Part shown: piece after piece, positions 50,939 through 62,151 of the stretch
Numbering within the stretch: the stretch's first letter is position 1
How the letters are laid out: each line of letters begins with the position of its first letter
Source: Chaetoceros tenuissimus
Taxonomy: Eukaryota > Bacillariophyta > Thalassiosirophyceae > Chaetocerotales > Chaetocerotaceae
Reading direction: 5' to 3'
Assembly (NCBI GenBank): GCA_021927905.1
Contig: BLLK01000022.1
Location: 2,232,001-2,296,000 of the forward strand
Length of the DNA stretch: 64,000 nt
Program-made: the position numbers and the translations under genes
The notes under the pieces: model-generated
What the model was told of the DNA's origin: nothing
Databases searched by the model: none
The model's input: the letters and a program-made list of their open reading frames with translations, nothing else

Positions 50939-53900
50939 CTAAATTAGACTGATATAATATCGTCTGACAAGGTATAGGCCAAGGAAAGTAATTGGAATCA
51001 TTGGTAAAAACAAACTATTGACAAAGTCTGTGTACTCAAGATGCATTGGCAGTCCAAACAAAGCTCCGATCGTGATCAATCCGTCGCCCATGACTCTTCC
51101 CACTGTTCCAACCATTGTCGCGAGTAAACCGACATTGATAAATGTGGAGTTCAATCTGGCAGGTGCTGATTTACTCATGATACTAGTATCGACCCCTTCC
51201 AATATGATTACCCCCATGAAAATCGTAGAGATACCAACTAGATAAACGATCTTCCCATATCCAAAATCGTATGGTGCTTTGGCGTGAAGACGACGGTGTC
51301 TTGTACCGTCTCTTTTCTCTGTATTCAACTTTGCCTTGATTTGGTCCAGAGCATTTGAAGAGGAATTGGTGACGCCATCAAGAATGTTGGAAATGTCGCT
51401 GGACCATTCTCTAACCTTTGATGACGTGTTATCACGAATTTGATCACGGAGATGTTCCACGTTTTCAGCAGCACCGGTGGATATTTCATTCCACTTGGAT
51501 GCGGAGGCATCACGGAGATTAGATGCTTTCTTGCCTGTTTCTCTTTTGGCTTCGCCAAATTTTTCCTCTGTTGCATTCCAGAAGTTTCTAGTTTGCTCTC
51601 CAAAATGTTCTCTTTCGTACTCAAAGTCGGCTTCTAGTTTGTGCCATTCTTCTTCGGTTTGATTGGGAAGCGCCTTCCATTCGTTCACTGTGGCTTCGCT
51701 GAGTTTCTCCCACTCTTTCTCAGCATCTTGTCGAAGTTTAATCCATTCTTCCTTTGTGGAGTTGGAAAAGTCAGCATATTTCTGTTTTGCTTCGTCACTC
51801 AGCTTCGCCCATTCTTGCTCTCCCTCTTGTTCGAGCTTTTGCCACTCCTCTCTAGTTTGGTTCTGCAACTGTTCGAATTCATGCTCTGTCATGTTTTCAA
51901 ACAAATGCCAATCCTTTTCAGTTTCATTACGGAGCCTTTCCCAAGTTAGAGGGTCTTGCAATGTGTGATAGTCTTCAATGGATACATTTTTCACTACTTC
52001 CCACGTTTCGACTGATTTTACTTCAGCATATTTTGTAGCGGTGGTCAGGTCAAAGTAGATGATTTCGTAGTTCAAAATTCCAAACAAACAAATAATGATG
52101 AAAATAAGAGATGATTTCATAATGGCTCTTTCATCGAAATTGCGAGATGCTCTTTCAACAACAAAATGAGCAGGAATCTATACGAAACGAAAGAAGTGGT
52201 TAGCGTACAGATCATCAGTGTAACAAGAGTTGGAAAGGATTTCATTTTACCCACCACAAGAGCTCCCAAAGCGGCAATCAGATATCCTGCCACATCACCA
52301 TTCCAGCCAAAGTAACGCCTTGAGACCATTGCACATGAAGAAATTAAGATCTCGCAAATCATTTCTATAAAGGCAAATAGAAACAGAGTGATTGGTAATG
52401 CTGGATTGCTAAATACGAGATCCCAGACCATTTTCAAAGTCCCACAGAATGATTCTTTCTTCTCCTTTTTTCCAAATTTGTGCGAAGTATTGATACGAAA
52501 TGGTTCGTGGAACATGAAAATAACGAATATCAATTGAATGAACCATAGTAACGCCATGAGGAAACCTGGTGAAGAGACGTGGTCAAAGATAACGTCTCCA
52601 ACATGGGGGACGTAAAAGTCTGCTTGGAAATCTCTCCCGGCCCAACCATCCAATATTGCTGCAAGTAGAGGCCCGACACTCATACCTACAGCACCTGCTA
52701 CTACAAATGCTACACTTGCTTTTGTCATGTGATTGTAATGTACACATGCTGATATCAATTGTCGATTCACTACTTCTGCACTTCCAAAACCAACCAGAAT
52801 TCTGCCTAGCAAAGCAATTCGCATGGACTGTAATGATAGTGCCACAGCATACATCAAATTTCCAACCAATGGCGCGATAGAGGATACTACTAATGCCGAC
52901 TTGAAAGAGAGTTTGCTATACCAAAGTGAGTAGAAGAGTGCTGCAAACAAAGCTGCCAAGGATGATGCACCAATCAGAGTTGACCCGAATGCACCATTTG
53001 TTCCAAGATGAATTGCATAACTATTCGCAGTGGGTGCAACAATGTAATAGTTCACAGTGTATAAAAGGGTTGACACTAAGTTGATCATGAAGGAAGCTCC
53101 ATTGACTCCTCCCCATTCCAATTTATTCTCAACATCGTGACCTCCAGTATCTTCAATAAAATCAAATGTTGTCTTTCTCATTTTGTTTCCTGCACTTGTA
53201 AAGGTATATTCCCAACATTTTTGTTGCCATTCACTGAGTTCCAGCTTATCCATCAATAAAATAGTATCAGGATCGAAGGAAAGCAATACTTCCAATGCTC
53301 TCTGTTTCATTCCTTCGATGCCACCTAAATTATAACCAGTAACAATCATTGCTTTACGTGACAAAAATGCTGGAAATGGCTCATTAATGACGTTTGCATA
53401 TTCACGCAGAATATCAATACAATCAATGGCACATTTGAACCTCAGCATTTCTTCATCGTGTATCAAAAACTTTTCAATGGAAGCCAAATCCATGCTGGTA
53501 GCACTCAAAGATGCCTTCAAAAGTGAAGATGTAATGGCTGTTATTGCCTCTGAGTTGGTTAGACTTTGTAAGTGTGCATCTGGTCCATCCGGATCAGATT
53601 TAATTGTTGAATTGAACAAAGAGATATGTTTAAGTTCTTCTCGAAGCTGTTCCGTTAGGACGCTCTGGTCTGATTCGATTTTATGCGCATACTTGTCAGT
53701 AATTTTGTCATACTTTTTTAGAATCTTGCGAATACCCTACGTAGATTTCATTCATAGCGATGAACAATTAGTAAAGGGTTTCATTGAATTTTTTGTCAAG
53801 TGTCGTAATTTTTCAAAACTTACCATTGCATTTATGCATATAAACCTCAATAAGTGAAGAAGTTCAACTCCAATCAAAGTATATGGGTCCATACTTGGCT

Positions 53901-54810
53901 TCTCTTCCGTTCTACCCTTGACATTTCTTTTAATCAAAGGTGACCAAGTGCTAGGGCTTGGACCATCATTCAAAACTTCTGTCTGCTCCTCCTCCCATTG
54001 TGACGAATACTTTTCTGACAACCTCAACACTGCTTTTCCAGTAAACAAAGGTCTAGGATCGGTGTCCAGAGCTTCACGTAGTCGTAGAGAAGAATTACTC
54101 ACATCTCTACCAGTTCGTGGAGTAATATTAGGAAGTAAGAACCACAATTCTTCATCTCGAGCTCCTTCATCTGAATGACTAGATTCTGAAAGATTTTCTT
54201 GGAATCTGTCTGAGGAGGAAATATCAAGTGCACCATATTCTTGACCAATATTCCCTTTAGAATCATGTCTCACTGTCAAATTAACTTTGGAAGGAAAACT
54301 CGAGGGAATCCTGTCCAAATTTTCCTTGTCCAAGTAAGCATTGAATCTCAATGAACCTACAGCATCAGCTAGTTCTCCCTGTCTACTAAGAACAAAAAGA
54401 CTAACTTTTTCCACTTCTTTTCGAAGCGTTTTCAAAAAATGTTCTGATTTCTCATTTGCCTTTTTCTCCAAAGACGCTTGGGCAGCAATTGCTTCCAAGT
54501 TAAAATCTATCCCATCACCACTGTTATCATTTCTCAATGATCCTTCTTCCATTCCATCTGCGTCATCGATGCTATCATATAATTGTGGTTTTTGAAGCAA
54601 CATTTCCATCTCTCCCCCTTGATACATATCCTGATTTGTTTGCTTAGTAGGAGGAAGTGGTGAGCCATGTGCCATATCTGCTGCATTGTTTGAGGCGACA
54701 TAGAGTTGTTCTAATTCCTTCAAGAGATCTTTTAGGGATTCATATTCAAGATATGCAGCATCCCAGCCAGCTCGACGAGCTTTGAGAAGTGATTCACCGT
54801 ATCCCACCAT
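50939..54810 (-). CDS. VPT1: SPX-MFS vacuolar phosphate transporter with a lumenal 11-residue-repeat insert
   Basis: Exons 53824-54810, 52255-53736 and 50939-52177 join in frame (87- and 77-bp introns), giving 1,235 residues. The SPX domain opens MVGYGESLLKARRAGWDAAYLEY and ends across the first splice with ICINAM-GIRKILKKYDKI, the inositol-pyrophosphate-sensing helix. The MFS region includes YNLGGIEG-type and GRILVGFGSAEVVNRQLI segments. After the second splice it has IPAHFVVERASRNFDERAI, and finally ILEGVDTSIMSKSAPARLN and GTVGRVMGDGLITIG, as in PHT5/VPT proteins that load phosphate into the vacuole. Between these last parts about 230 residues are inserted, with twelve 11-residue repeats (898-1029) and many N-glycosylation sequons. 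The start ATG 54810 matches the SPX consensus. The separate ORFs in this stretch are exons, not genes. Confidence 0.88.
51560..51955 (-). repeat. Twelve 33-bp/11-residue tandem repeats in the SPX-MFS gene
   Basis: Units read TxEEWxKLxxx: DPLTWERLRNE, TEKDWHLFENM, TEHEFEQLQNQ, TREEWQKLEQE, GEQEWAKLSDE, AKQKYADFSNS, TKEEWIKLRQD, AEKEWEKLSEA, TVNEWKALPNQ, TEEEWHKLEAD, FEYEREHFGEQ, TRNFWNATEEK. An aromatic residue sits at position 5 in eleven of the twelve. Eleven-residue periodicity is the mark of extended amphipathic helices. Confidence 0.9.
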
Positions 54811-55102
54811 TGATTCAAATTGATTCAATGTATGTAGAAGAACAATGAGAATAGGAAAGGGAATGATGTGTGTTGAAGATGAGAAAAAGCTGTTGTTCTG
54901 TTTTGCCTCGCGCTCTACTCAATGAATTTGAATCTTGAATATGGGACTCATTATTTGGCTATCGAAAATGAGGATGACGACGTCATGATTTATTAATTCG
55001 TCATTGTAGGTACATACATACAAAAAGATGGAAGCTATCTTTACGTGAATAATACAAAGTAGAAACTTGTATCTCAGGCAAGTTATGAAAGTTTTGATAT
55101 CT

Positions 55103-56713
55103 TTACCTCTTACTTATATTACATTTCATCACGTCGTCCAAGTTCAGAGTTAAATCATACTTCACTGGCAAATCTCCCTTTGTTTCAAAGTCGAATTCAA
55201 AGTCTCTCACTAATCTAGAGATTCCTAGAACGACCTCTGTCAAACCTAATCGAGTACCGAGACAGCCGCGTGCTCCAGCACCAAATGGCAACCACGAGAA
55301 GGAATTAGGTGCACCTCCATTGACAGAGTCATCGATCCATCTTTGTGGATTGAATTTGTCAGCATCTGGGCCCCACTCTTTCTGATTACGACCCAAGAAC
55401 CATGGACTGAAACAAAATGTGTCTCCAACTTCTACTGGATATTGACCGTCTAGTAAAGATCCTCTTTCTGTAGCTGTTCGTCCAACAAATGGCACTGGAG
55501 GATACAATCTCAAAACTTCCCTTGCAATTCCTACACATACTGGCATTGCACTTCGTAATTGATCCAAAGGGATATCCCTACCACAATTAGTTTCTTCTGC
55601 TTCCTTTCTTGCTTTCTCGAGCCATTCTTTATTTTCTGGTAAATGTAATATGTAGACTGAAGCTGTTGTGGTAGAAGCTGTAGTATCACTTCCAGCAATA
55701 ACAACATCAAAAAGAATAGATCGAATGTCAAAATCATCTAGACCCTGTTCAACCAGAACTCCGAGAAGATCAGCTTTATTTCTACCACCATCTTGATTCA
55801 GTGTATCAATACGCCTCTTTGAAATGACCTCTGCAACCAAGCTTCTGAGATTGGGCAACAACACATCTGTAACCCTTACATAATTTCCAGACAGTCTAGG
55901 TGCTATTTGCCATAGAGGTGGAATTTCGTTTGCAAGAGCGACAATACGCTCCAAGTACTCAGCAATGGTAGCACTCAATTCATCTGCTTTTTCAAAAGTA
56001 GAGATTCCAGCTTCTTTATCTTGTCGTTCGCTACCTAAACCAAAGCTAACATCTAATACAACATTCAATGCTGATCTTCTCATCTCCGCATAAAGATCAA
56101 TTTTATCCTTTTTCTTTAATGATTCGGATAATTCATCCAATTCAACCTTTGTAGCTTGTACAAAACTCTCCATACTTTTTCCCTGTTCAAAGGATGGAAT
56201 ACAAAGTCTCTTATTACGCTTATGCCTTTCTCCTTGTTCATATACAATCCCTCTATCCAATTCCAACTGTTCAAATAGCGATACAGAAAAACGCCGCGGT
56301 AATATATTTGCCTCTTCGACAGTTGCAGCTCTCACAGCTTCAGGGGTCAAAAGAAAATTGTATACACCTAGAAAAGAAAGATTCACAGGTACTATGCCTG
56401 TATATTTGTCATTCTTTGTCATTTGAAGCATATATTCCCATGGTGAACCTGCTAAACCAATACCAAATAAAGCTTCCAGAAAGGAAGGACCAGATGGTGA
56501 AATAGCCTGAGTAGAAACGAGATTTTGATCTTCATTCTGTCCCTTCAATTGAGTGAGTGTAGAAGTGAATGGACAGGACTTTTCATCGCTAGTGGGTGTT
56601 TGATAGTTTAATTCTGTGGATAGCCTCTGATGAGTGTGTAAGTTGATGTGTGTATTGAAAGCAGTGATACATAGTATCCTTGCAAGTAGGAATGGAACTA
56701 TGACCAGCTTCAT
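55103..56713 (-). CDS. Cytochrome P450, probably plastid-targeted (CYP97-like)
   Basis: 536 residues from ATG 56713. The frame continues upstream without family sequence. The N-terminus MKLVIVPFLLARILCITAFN is a signal peptide with the diatom Phe junction. P450 landmarks: I-helix AGSDTTAST, ExxR in AREVLRLYPP, PERF-region FNPQRW, and heme loop FSWLPFGAGARGCLG with the Cys ligand near residue 482. The segment PFVGRTATERG and the targeting peptide suggest CYP97-type carotenoid hydroxylases, which act in plastids; that subfamily is an inference. No intron is seen. The gene is divergent from the next. Confidence 0.85.
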   Translation of the reverse strand: MKLVIVPFLLARILCITAFNTHINLHTHQRLSTELNYQTPTSDEKSCPFTSTLTQLKGQNEDQNLVSTQAISPSGPSFLEALFGIGLAGSPWEYMLQMTKNDKYTGIVPVNLSFLGVYNFLLTPEAVRAATVEEANILPRRFSVSLFEQLELDRGIVYEQGERHKRNKRLCIPSFEQGKSMESFVQATKVELDELSESLKKKDKIDLYAEMRRSALNVVLDVSFGLGSERQDKEAGISTFEKADELSATIAEYLERIVALANEIPPLWQIAPRLSGNYVRVTDVLLPNLRSLVAEVISKRRIDTLNQDGGRNKADLLGVLVEQGLDDFDIRSILFDVVIAGSDTTASTTTASVYILHLPENKEWLEKARKEAEETNCGRDIPLDQLRSAMPVCVGIAREVLRLYPPVPFVGRTATERGSLLDGQYPVEVGDTFCFSPWFLGRNQKEWGPDADKFNPQRWIDDSVNGGAPNSFSWLPFGAGARGCLGTRLGLTEVVLGISRLVRDFEFDFETKGDLPVKYDLTLNLDDVMKCNISKR

Positions 56714-57250
56714 ATTTTTACAAACTGGAAAATTGCAAATATGGTTCAAACAAGAAAAGAGGTCAATGAATAGATTATTGCGAAATGTATTCAATTGAAG
56801 TTGAATATGGAATAAATATAGTTTCATAAGATGTATGGCCGTGGGATGATGTTTCATCTTCCGCCTCTCATTCATCTTCATCAAGTTGAAGATCCAATCT
56901 TTTGCACAAAACAGAGATTTGCGGGATAGCTTCAGTCGTGTTTGAAAGTAAATACTACTCGCTCTCTCTTTTCCATTTGTTTCTCTTTCGAGAATGTTGA
57001 AGAAAAGGATCGCGGAAAAAAGCACAAAAACATCAGAAAAGAACATGCATCATCATCATCTGCTTCTTGTTTGAGATGTAATTACCTATAAATAAATGTA
57101 ATTACAATTCTATCTTCATTTGTATTCATAACCAAGCAGTACTTGTGTCAAGTCAGGTCTACAGTACTATTTTAACCTAGTTTGCAAGGAGGTAAAATAA
57201 ACAGAAAAGGGCACCCAAAGAACAGTGCGCACTTCAAACATACAGAAAAC
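56714..57250. other. Divergent promoter region
   Basis: 537 bp between two divergent start codons. It includes CAT/ATG-rich low complexity near 57045-57062 (ATCATCATCATC). No other feature. Confidence 0.4.
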
Positions 57251-59086
57251 ATGGAGAGTTCTTTCAGAAATATGTTTCTAGCAGTGCTCGTGGTATCCCA
57301 CTTTGCAATTGCATCAGCAGCACTTTCCTTGAATATTGAGCAGGCTAGAGTACAATCAAAGAATGCAGTCAGAGAAACAAAAACAGCTCTATTTGCTGAG
57401 AACAGTCTATCATCTAGACCACGTATCCCTGTAAAGCCTCGAAGATTGATGAAATTGGATCCAGAGACTGGGAGATATGTACCAACAAAGGAAGAAATTG
57501 ATGCAAGTTTATTGAAAACGCCAAAAGAAGAGAAAAAGTCACTTTGGAAATCATTCAAGAATGGCATCTATGGAACTGCTGATTTTGTAAAGGGTAAGAA
57601 AAAGGGGAAGAAACAAAACACTATGGAGAATGCATACTCGGATACTGTCGAAAGCAAATTGAAATCATCTTATCGAGTTCCTAGAGCCATCTCTCCAAAC
57701 GTTGTCGTAGATGATGTTGTGACTATGGAAAAAGATATCATTAATTCGTTTGACTCGAGCTTAAAGACTTCTCCTCTTGTTGTAAATAAAGATTTGAGTA
57801 CAGGTGAAAATCTTTATCAGAGTGATTTGAGAAAATCCTTTGAATCTGCAAAAGATGTGATTTATAATACTGTAGATTCGTTATCAGCTGAGAAAAGTGA
57901 AAAAGCAAAAATGGCCGTAGAAGAACACAAGGTAGTAGCGAAACCTTCAAGGAATAAGGATAAGATTGTACAAGCTGTCCCAGCTTTGAAGTCATCTAAT
58001 CCACTTACAAGGATGAAAGCGAACCTAGCTATCGCATCGGAAGAGAGAAGGCGAAGACGCGCAATTGAACAAGAAAAGCGTGATGCAACTTTCAACTCTA
58101 TCAAACAAGTTTTGTTTGACTTTGTAGAAAATATCCAAGTTGCGTACGCTGCGATTCTCAATATCCCAAATGAAGTTGAGCAGTCGGTCGCAAAGACTCA
58201 ATATCAGATCGAAGGAGCCATTGATGAGATCCAAAAGACTCCGAAAAATATTCAAAACTTTGTTGATGGTACAATAAAATCTGTAGAAGAGGGTCAGAAG
58301 GCAGTGGTGAAGGCGGTTGATGATGTGAAACAAATACCTAGAAAAATGAGTGAAACTGTTACCTCCACTGTGAAGGATGTACAAGCTACAGTTGAGGAGA
58401 TCCAGGCAATTCCCTCAAAGGTCAATAATTCTATTGAGGAGACCAAAAAATCTATTAATGATACAAAGAAGTCTATCGAAGGCTTTGTTCAGGAAGTTCG
58501 TTACGTCACTGGTGTTGAGAAAAGACCACCTCCGCCTCCTCCAACTCCAGAAGAAGCACGAAAGGAACTTGCCAAGAAGGTTGTGAAGGAAACTGTATCA
58601 TTGGCAGGAAAGGCAACAATAGTAGTGGCCAAGGGTACTGCAGGTATGGCTGTCAGTGGGGCAAAACTTGCAATGCAAGCAGCAGCGACTGCTAGAAAGG
58701 ATGAAGAGCAGAAGAAAAAGGAGGCACTTATAGCACAGCAACAGATGAAGATGCAAGCAAGTATTGATGTTCCTACTCCCCGTTCAATTGCTGAAATTGA
58801 CGAGGATTTAGACAAGGAGGTCGCAGAAGCGCTTCGATTGGCTGAATTAGTTGGCACAAAAACTGATACAAAGGAAGAAACTAAACCAGAAAGTACATCA
58901 ATTTCTACTTCTGAGTCAAAATTGCCACTTCAAAAGAAAATACCTCGTCGACGACCAGTTGCTGTAGCCCCAAAAGACATCGATATTAACGAGGCTGTTT
59001 TTAAGGCAAAGCAGGCTGCATATAAAGCACAGAAAGATGTTGACGAAATGAAAGAAATTCTACAAGATAATATTGTAGCAAAATAA
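57251..59086 (+). CDS. Secretory-route helical protein with amphipathic repeats, unknown function
   Basis: 611 residues from ATG 57251. The signal peptide MESSFRNMFLAVLVVSHFAIASA is followed by a basic segment. The middle (about 330-450) is predicted helical with loose repeats around VEQSVAKTQYQIEGAIDE, IQKTPKNIQNFVDGT, VKQIPRKMSETVTST and IQAIPSKVNNSIEETKK, resembling apolipoprotein/perilipin-like amphipathic helices. A polyproline run (RPPPPPPTPEEAR) leads to an Ala/Gly-rich helix (IVVAKGTAGMAVSGAKLA) and a charged C-terminus. The layout suggests surface binding to a membrane or lipid body, possibly in the plastid; this is inference. The 3' end lies 66 bp from the converging TDP1 gene. Confidence 0.65.
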   Translation: MESSFRNMFLAVLVVSHFAIASAALSLNIEQARVQSKNAVRETKTALFAENSLSSRPRIPVKPRRLMKLDPETGRYVPTKEEIDASLLKTPKEEKKSLWKSFKNGIYGTADFVKGKKKGKKQNTMENAYSDTVESKLKSSYRVPRAISPNVVVDDVVTMEKDIINSFDSSLKTSPLVVNKDLSTGENLYQSDLRKSFESAKDVIYNTVDSLSAEKSEKAKMAVEEHKVVAKPSRNKDKIVQAVPALKSSNPLTRMKANLAIASEERRRRRAIEQEKRDATFNSIKQVLFDFVENIQVAYAAILNIPNEVEQSVAKTQYQIEGAIDEIQKTPKNIQNFVDGTIKSVEEGQKAVVKAVDDVKQIPRKMSETVTSTVKDVQATVEEIQAIPSKVNNSIEETKKSINDTKKSIEGFVQEVRYVTGVEKRPPPPPPTPEEARKELAKKVVKETVSLAGKATIVVAKGTAGMAVSGAKLAMQAAATARKDEEQKKKEALIAQQQMKMQASIDVPTPRSIAEIDEDLDKEVAEALRLAELVGTKTDTKEETKPESTSISTSESKLPLQKKIPRRRPVAVAPKDIDINEAVFKAKQAAYKAQKDVDEMKEILQDNIVAK

Positions 59087-59151
59087 TCTACCTGGAATAA
59101 AGAATTACATACGGATTTTCATCATCAATATGAACATGTATTATTGTTACA

Positions 59152-61482
59152 TCATTTATTAAACAGCCGATCTCTACACCACGACCCAAACGGAGTGTAG
59201 GCACAATTTCCATTGGTAAGGGAGTCTTCTGTCATTTCATGAAAGAAGGGTGTCTGGCAAAACGTAGGTTCACTAGGATCCATTTGATAGGCAGATGACA
59301 TCATTTTAAAGGGGAAAGGAAGTGGAATAATATTTGGGGAAGATGTTTGCTCTAATGGATGTGGCTTTTTCGACTTTTCGCAAGTGCATTCTCTCCGAAA
59401 GGAGGTATATAGTCTATTGGTAGAAGATTGATTCTGAATTCGTGAAACAAACAAAATGCCGAGCTCAAAATTGCTGTAACTTTGCTCGTCCTCAGAATGG
59501 AAGCTTGTATTCTTCTTAACAGTTTTACCTTGGGCTCCTCTTGAAAAACATGCACTTGTCAACATGGACCAGGCTAGAGAGTCTTCTTGATAGTCATCAC
59601 GATGGAGGAGTCTAGAGTAAGTCTTTATGTGGGGCGTTAGGTGATACGGAATCGGCCCACACACTTCTTCATCTTCATATTGTTTCAGTTGTGTACAGAT
59701 GTCATCATCAGTTTTATTCAAAGCCGATGAATGCAAAAATACAAAATGTCCAGAATCCCTTGGATTGTATTTACGATGCTCTTGAGAAATCTTATCCATG
59801 TAGGTCATAGAAGGCCATAAGATATCAATATTTTCAAGGAGATTCAAATCTCTTGTTGGAACCATGTATTGTTGAACCAAATCCTTTGTATCTTCTGATG
59901 TCCATTTTGCTCCAATGCTAGTTTGTTGCAAGATAAGACGATCTTTTGTGGAAAATATTGTCTGTGGCAACCACGCTCCTTCGTGACAATTTGTACTGAG
60001 CCGGGTTAGTATGTCTGAAACACGTTGAGGGCCATATAGAATTCGTAAGCCACCATTTGCAACTCGGGCCAAGTGCTTAGTGCCCTTTCCGCCTGGGAAA
60101 TAACCTGGAACGGTTGATACGAGATGCACACATGATTCTTCGAATTTCCATTTCCTACGAAAATCTTGAATAGAGTCGAAGCGACCACCAATATATCTTC
60201 GAAGAAATTGGATAGGCAAAATATCATTTTCTTGAACAGCCTCCGACTGTTTTTGCAAAAAGTCAGCTAGAATGTACCCAAAATCGCTACCGTCGCATCT
60301 TTCCCTGATATCCTCAATTGTTGTATTTTCTTTGCTATTGGCAGTAGGTGCTGCCTCAAACCTTTGAATCCAGCTACCATCTACTGGTTTCTGTTTTGTG
60401 AGATTCGAACTTGACACAACTACAACAACAGAACCACTTTTCTCGAACAGAATCATGTATTTGGGATGCTGCACACCAGCCATCCACTTTCGCTGCTTTA
60501 TTATGTCAGAGTTCAATCCTTCAAGAGCGTTTGTACTCGAATCAATGCATTCTTCTGATACAGTTTCATCGTCCGAGTCATCAATTACAAATGGATCGCT
60601 GCTGTCTCCAACATTCTTGCATTCTGCAACTGCCTTTTTTTCAATATCTTTCTCGTTGTAAGTATAGCCTTGAGGAAGGTAAAATGTATCTACCATGGAA
60701 AAGTACACGTTGGTTCCGAATGGGTCAGATTCCTCCTCTTTTTGTTCATTCAACAATGCTTCCTTTTTTATCCTTTTTGGGAAGTTATTCGACGATTTAC
60801 TACTATTTCCAGCATTCTTCATAGTTTCATCAGATTCACTTGTAGTTGTGTCTCTTCTCTCGTTTGTGCAATCTTCTTTCTTCTCCTCTTTGATGCTGTC
60901 CAATGACTTGTCGTGCATCTTGAATTTCTTGTTCGGACTACTCTCTTCCGTAGAATAATCATCGTCAGAATCACTCAATAAATCTATTATTTCAATCTCT
61001 CTTTTGTTCTCCCTTTTACTTTCTTGTTCTTTCATAAATATCTGATACAATTTTCTCAACTCTTCATCTTCTTTTTGAGCTTTCTCATTTGGAAAATGCC
61101 CAATAGTTTCTTGACCATCTTCTGTTGCTTCTTCTCTCTTGAAACCTTTTCCATGTAATACCAAAACTGGTACTTCACTAGTACCATCTGGTCCTTTTGC
61201 AAAAAGTTTCTTTAAATCATTTAGCATGTATGATCTCGATAAAGTATATGTTCCAATGATTGCTGCTTTGAGGTCTAGGCTATTGATGAGCTTGTTTCTA
61301 TCAAAAAGAGGTGGTGCATGTTGACATTTACATCTCGAGGCATTTTCTTTTTGAATAATGTCTGGATCATAGTAAGATAGTCCTGTTGGTGCATTTAGAT
61401 AGAATCTATCCGAGTAGAATGTTTCATTTCCAATAGTTATAGATGGAACCGTGGAGAGGTATTTCTCTTCTGTCGGTGGCAT
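59152..61482 (-). CDS. TDP1: Tyrosyl-DNA phosphodiesterase 1 (TDP1) homologue
   Basis: 776 residues with no intron. TDP1 belongs to the phospholipase D family and removes topoisomerase I peptides from DNA 3' ends. The first half-site reads GVQHPKYMILFEKSG, then VVSSSNLTKQ (His and Lys near 340, Asn in SSSN). The second reads TPHIKTYSRLLHRDD (near 620), then AWSMLTSACFSRGAQG, where the usual TSANLSKAAWG Asn is Cys. SNFELGILFVSR and PFPF also match the family. Between residues about 130 and 310 lies a long acidic/Ser insertion (DLLSDSDDDYSTEESS, DPFVIDDSDDE) not found in compact TDP1s. Likely nuclear. The Asn-to-Cys change may lower activity. Confidence 0.8.
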   Translation of the reverse strand: MPPTEEKYLSTVPSITIGNETFYSDRFYLNAPTGLSYYDPDIIQKENASRCKCQHAPPLFDRNKLINSLDLKAAIIGTYTLSRSYMLNDLKKLFAKGPDGTSEVPVLVLHGKGFKREEATEDGQETIGHFPNEKAQKEDEELRKLYQIFMKEQESKRENKREIEIIDLLSDSDDDYSTEESSPNKKFKMHDKSLDSIKEEKKEDCTNERRDTTTSESDETMKNAGNSSKSSNNFPKRIKKEALLNEQKEEESDPFGTNVYFSMVDTFYLPQGYTYNEKDIEKKAVAECKNVGDSSDPFVIDDSDDETVSEECIDSSTNALEGLNSDIIKQRKWMAGVQHPKYMILFEKSGSVVVVVSSSNLTKQKPVDGSWIQRFEAAPTANSKENTTIEDIRERCDGSDFGYILADFLQKQSEAVQENDILPIQFLRRYIGGRFDSIQDFRRKWKFEESCVHLVSTVPGYFPGGKGTKHLARVANGGLRILYGPQRVSDILTRLSTNCHEGAWLPQTIFSTKDRLILQQTSIGAKWTSEDTKDLVQQYMVPTRDLNLLENIDILWPSMTYMDKISQEHRKYNPRDSGHFVFLHSSALNKTDDDICTQLKQYEDEEVCGPIPYHLTPHIKTYSRLLHRDDYQEDSLAWSMLTSACFSRGAQGKTVKKNTSFHSEDEQSYSNFELGILFVSRIQNQSSTNRLYTSFRRECTCEKSKKPHPLEQTSSPNIIPLPFPFKMMSSAYQMDPSEPTFCQTPFFHEMTEDSLTNGNCAYTPFGSWCRDRLFNK

Positions 61483-62151
61483 GTTTTGGTTTTCGCAAGC
61501 TATGGTAATTTTGGGATTAGTTCAACACAAACTTACGAATGTGCGTAGGACTTTCCGCTCAGAAAAAAATAGATGCTGGAGGAAGAAGAGCAAGTTATAC
61601 TGTTTGGGGTGCAAAAAGTCGTTAGCAATTGAATTGAAGAGACAACTAGAACACTAGTCTAATTGAAACAACATCCAACATCCAATTTTGCAACTAAGAA
61701 GTTTTAGGCCGTCTGCCCTCTATGGTCTGCCTGTCTTCCTAAAACTAGAGTGACCATGTTGTTGAAACGCAAATACATACTTGCATAACTATTTCAAATA
61801 ATAAAAATAAGATGCCAACTTGGATCTTTCTGTCACTTTAAACTCTAGAACGAACAATATGTGATTCGTAAATGGTTTCATACAATGCATCTCTCTTTTA
61901 TTAGAGTCGAATTTCATTTTTTTCAAAAAAAAGGCTTTTCTATCGCATTGGGCTTAAGTGTTTAGGAAAATTAGTCCAAGCAATACCGAGTCTGGTGAAA
62001 AGGGTATGATTGACATCTTCCCGCGGGCTTTTTATTCACATTCAATCTTTTCAAAATTGATCACAAAGGAAAGTATCCATGGCCGCTTGCTACTTGTTCA
62101 TTTCAATGAGTGCATAAAAAGATTTTGCACAAAAAGTTTCCCAAGATAATC
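61483..62151. other. Divergent intergenic region
   Basis: 669 bp between TDP1 and the protease gene. Nothing was identified; the left part contains scattered T-runs. Confidence 0.4.

Noticed and set aside
52117-53619. MFS protein as its own gene, with 50939-52120 as another
   Set aside because: Splice sites join them in phase and PHT5/VPT motifs run across the junctions.
60411-60958. Plus-strand ORFs inside TDP1
   Set aside because: Antisense of the acidic insert of a well-supported gene.
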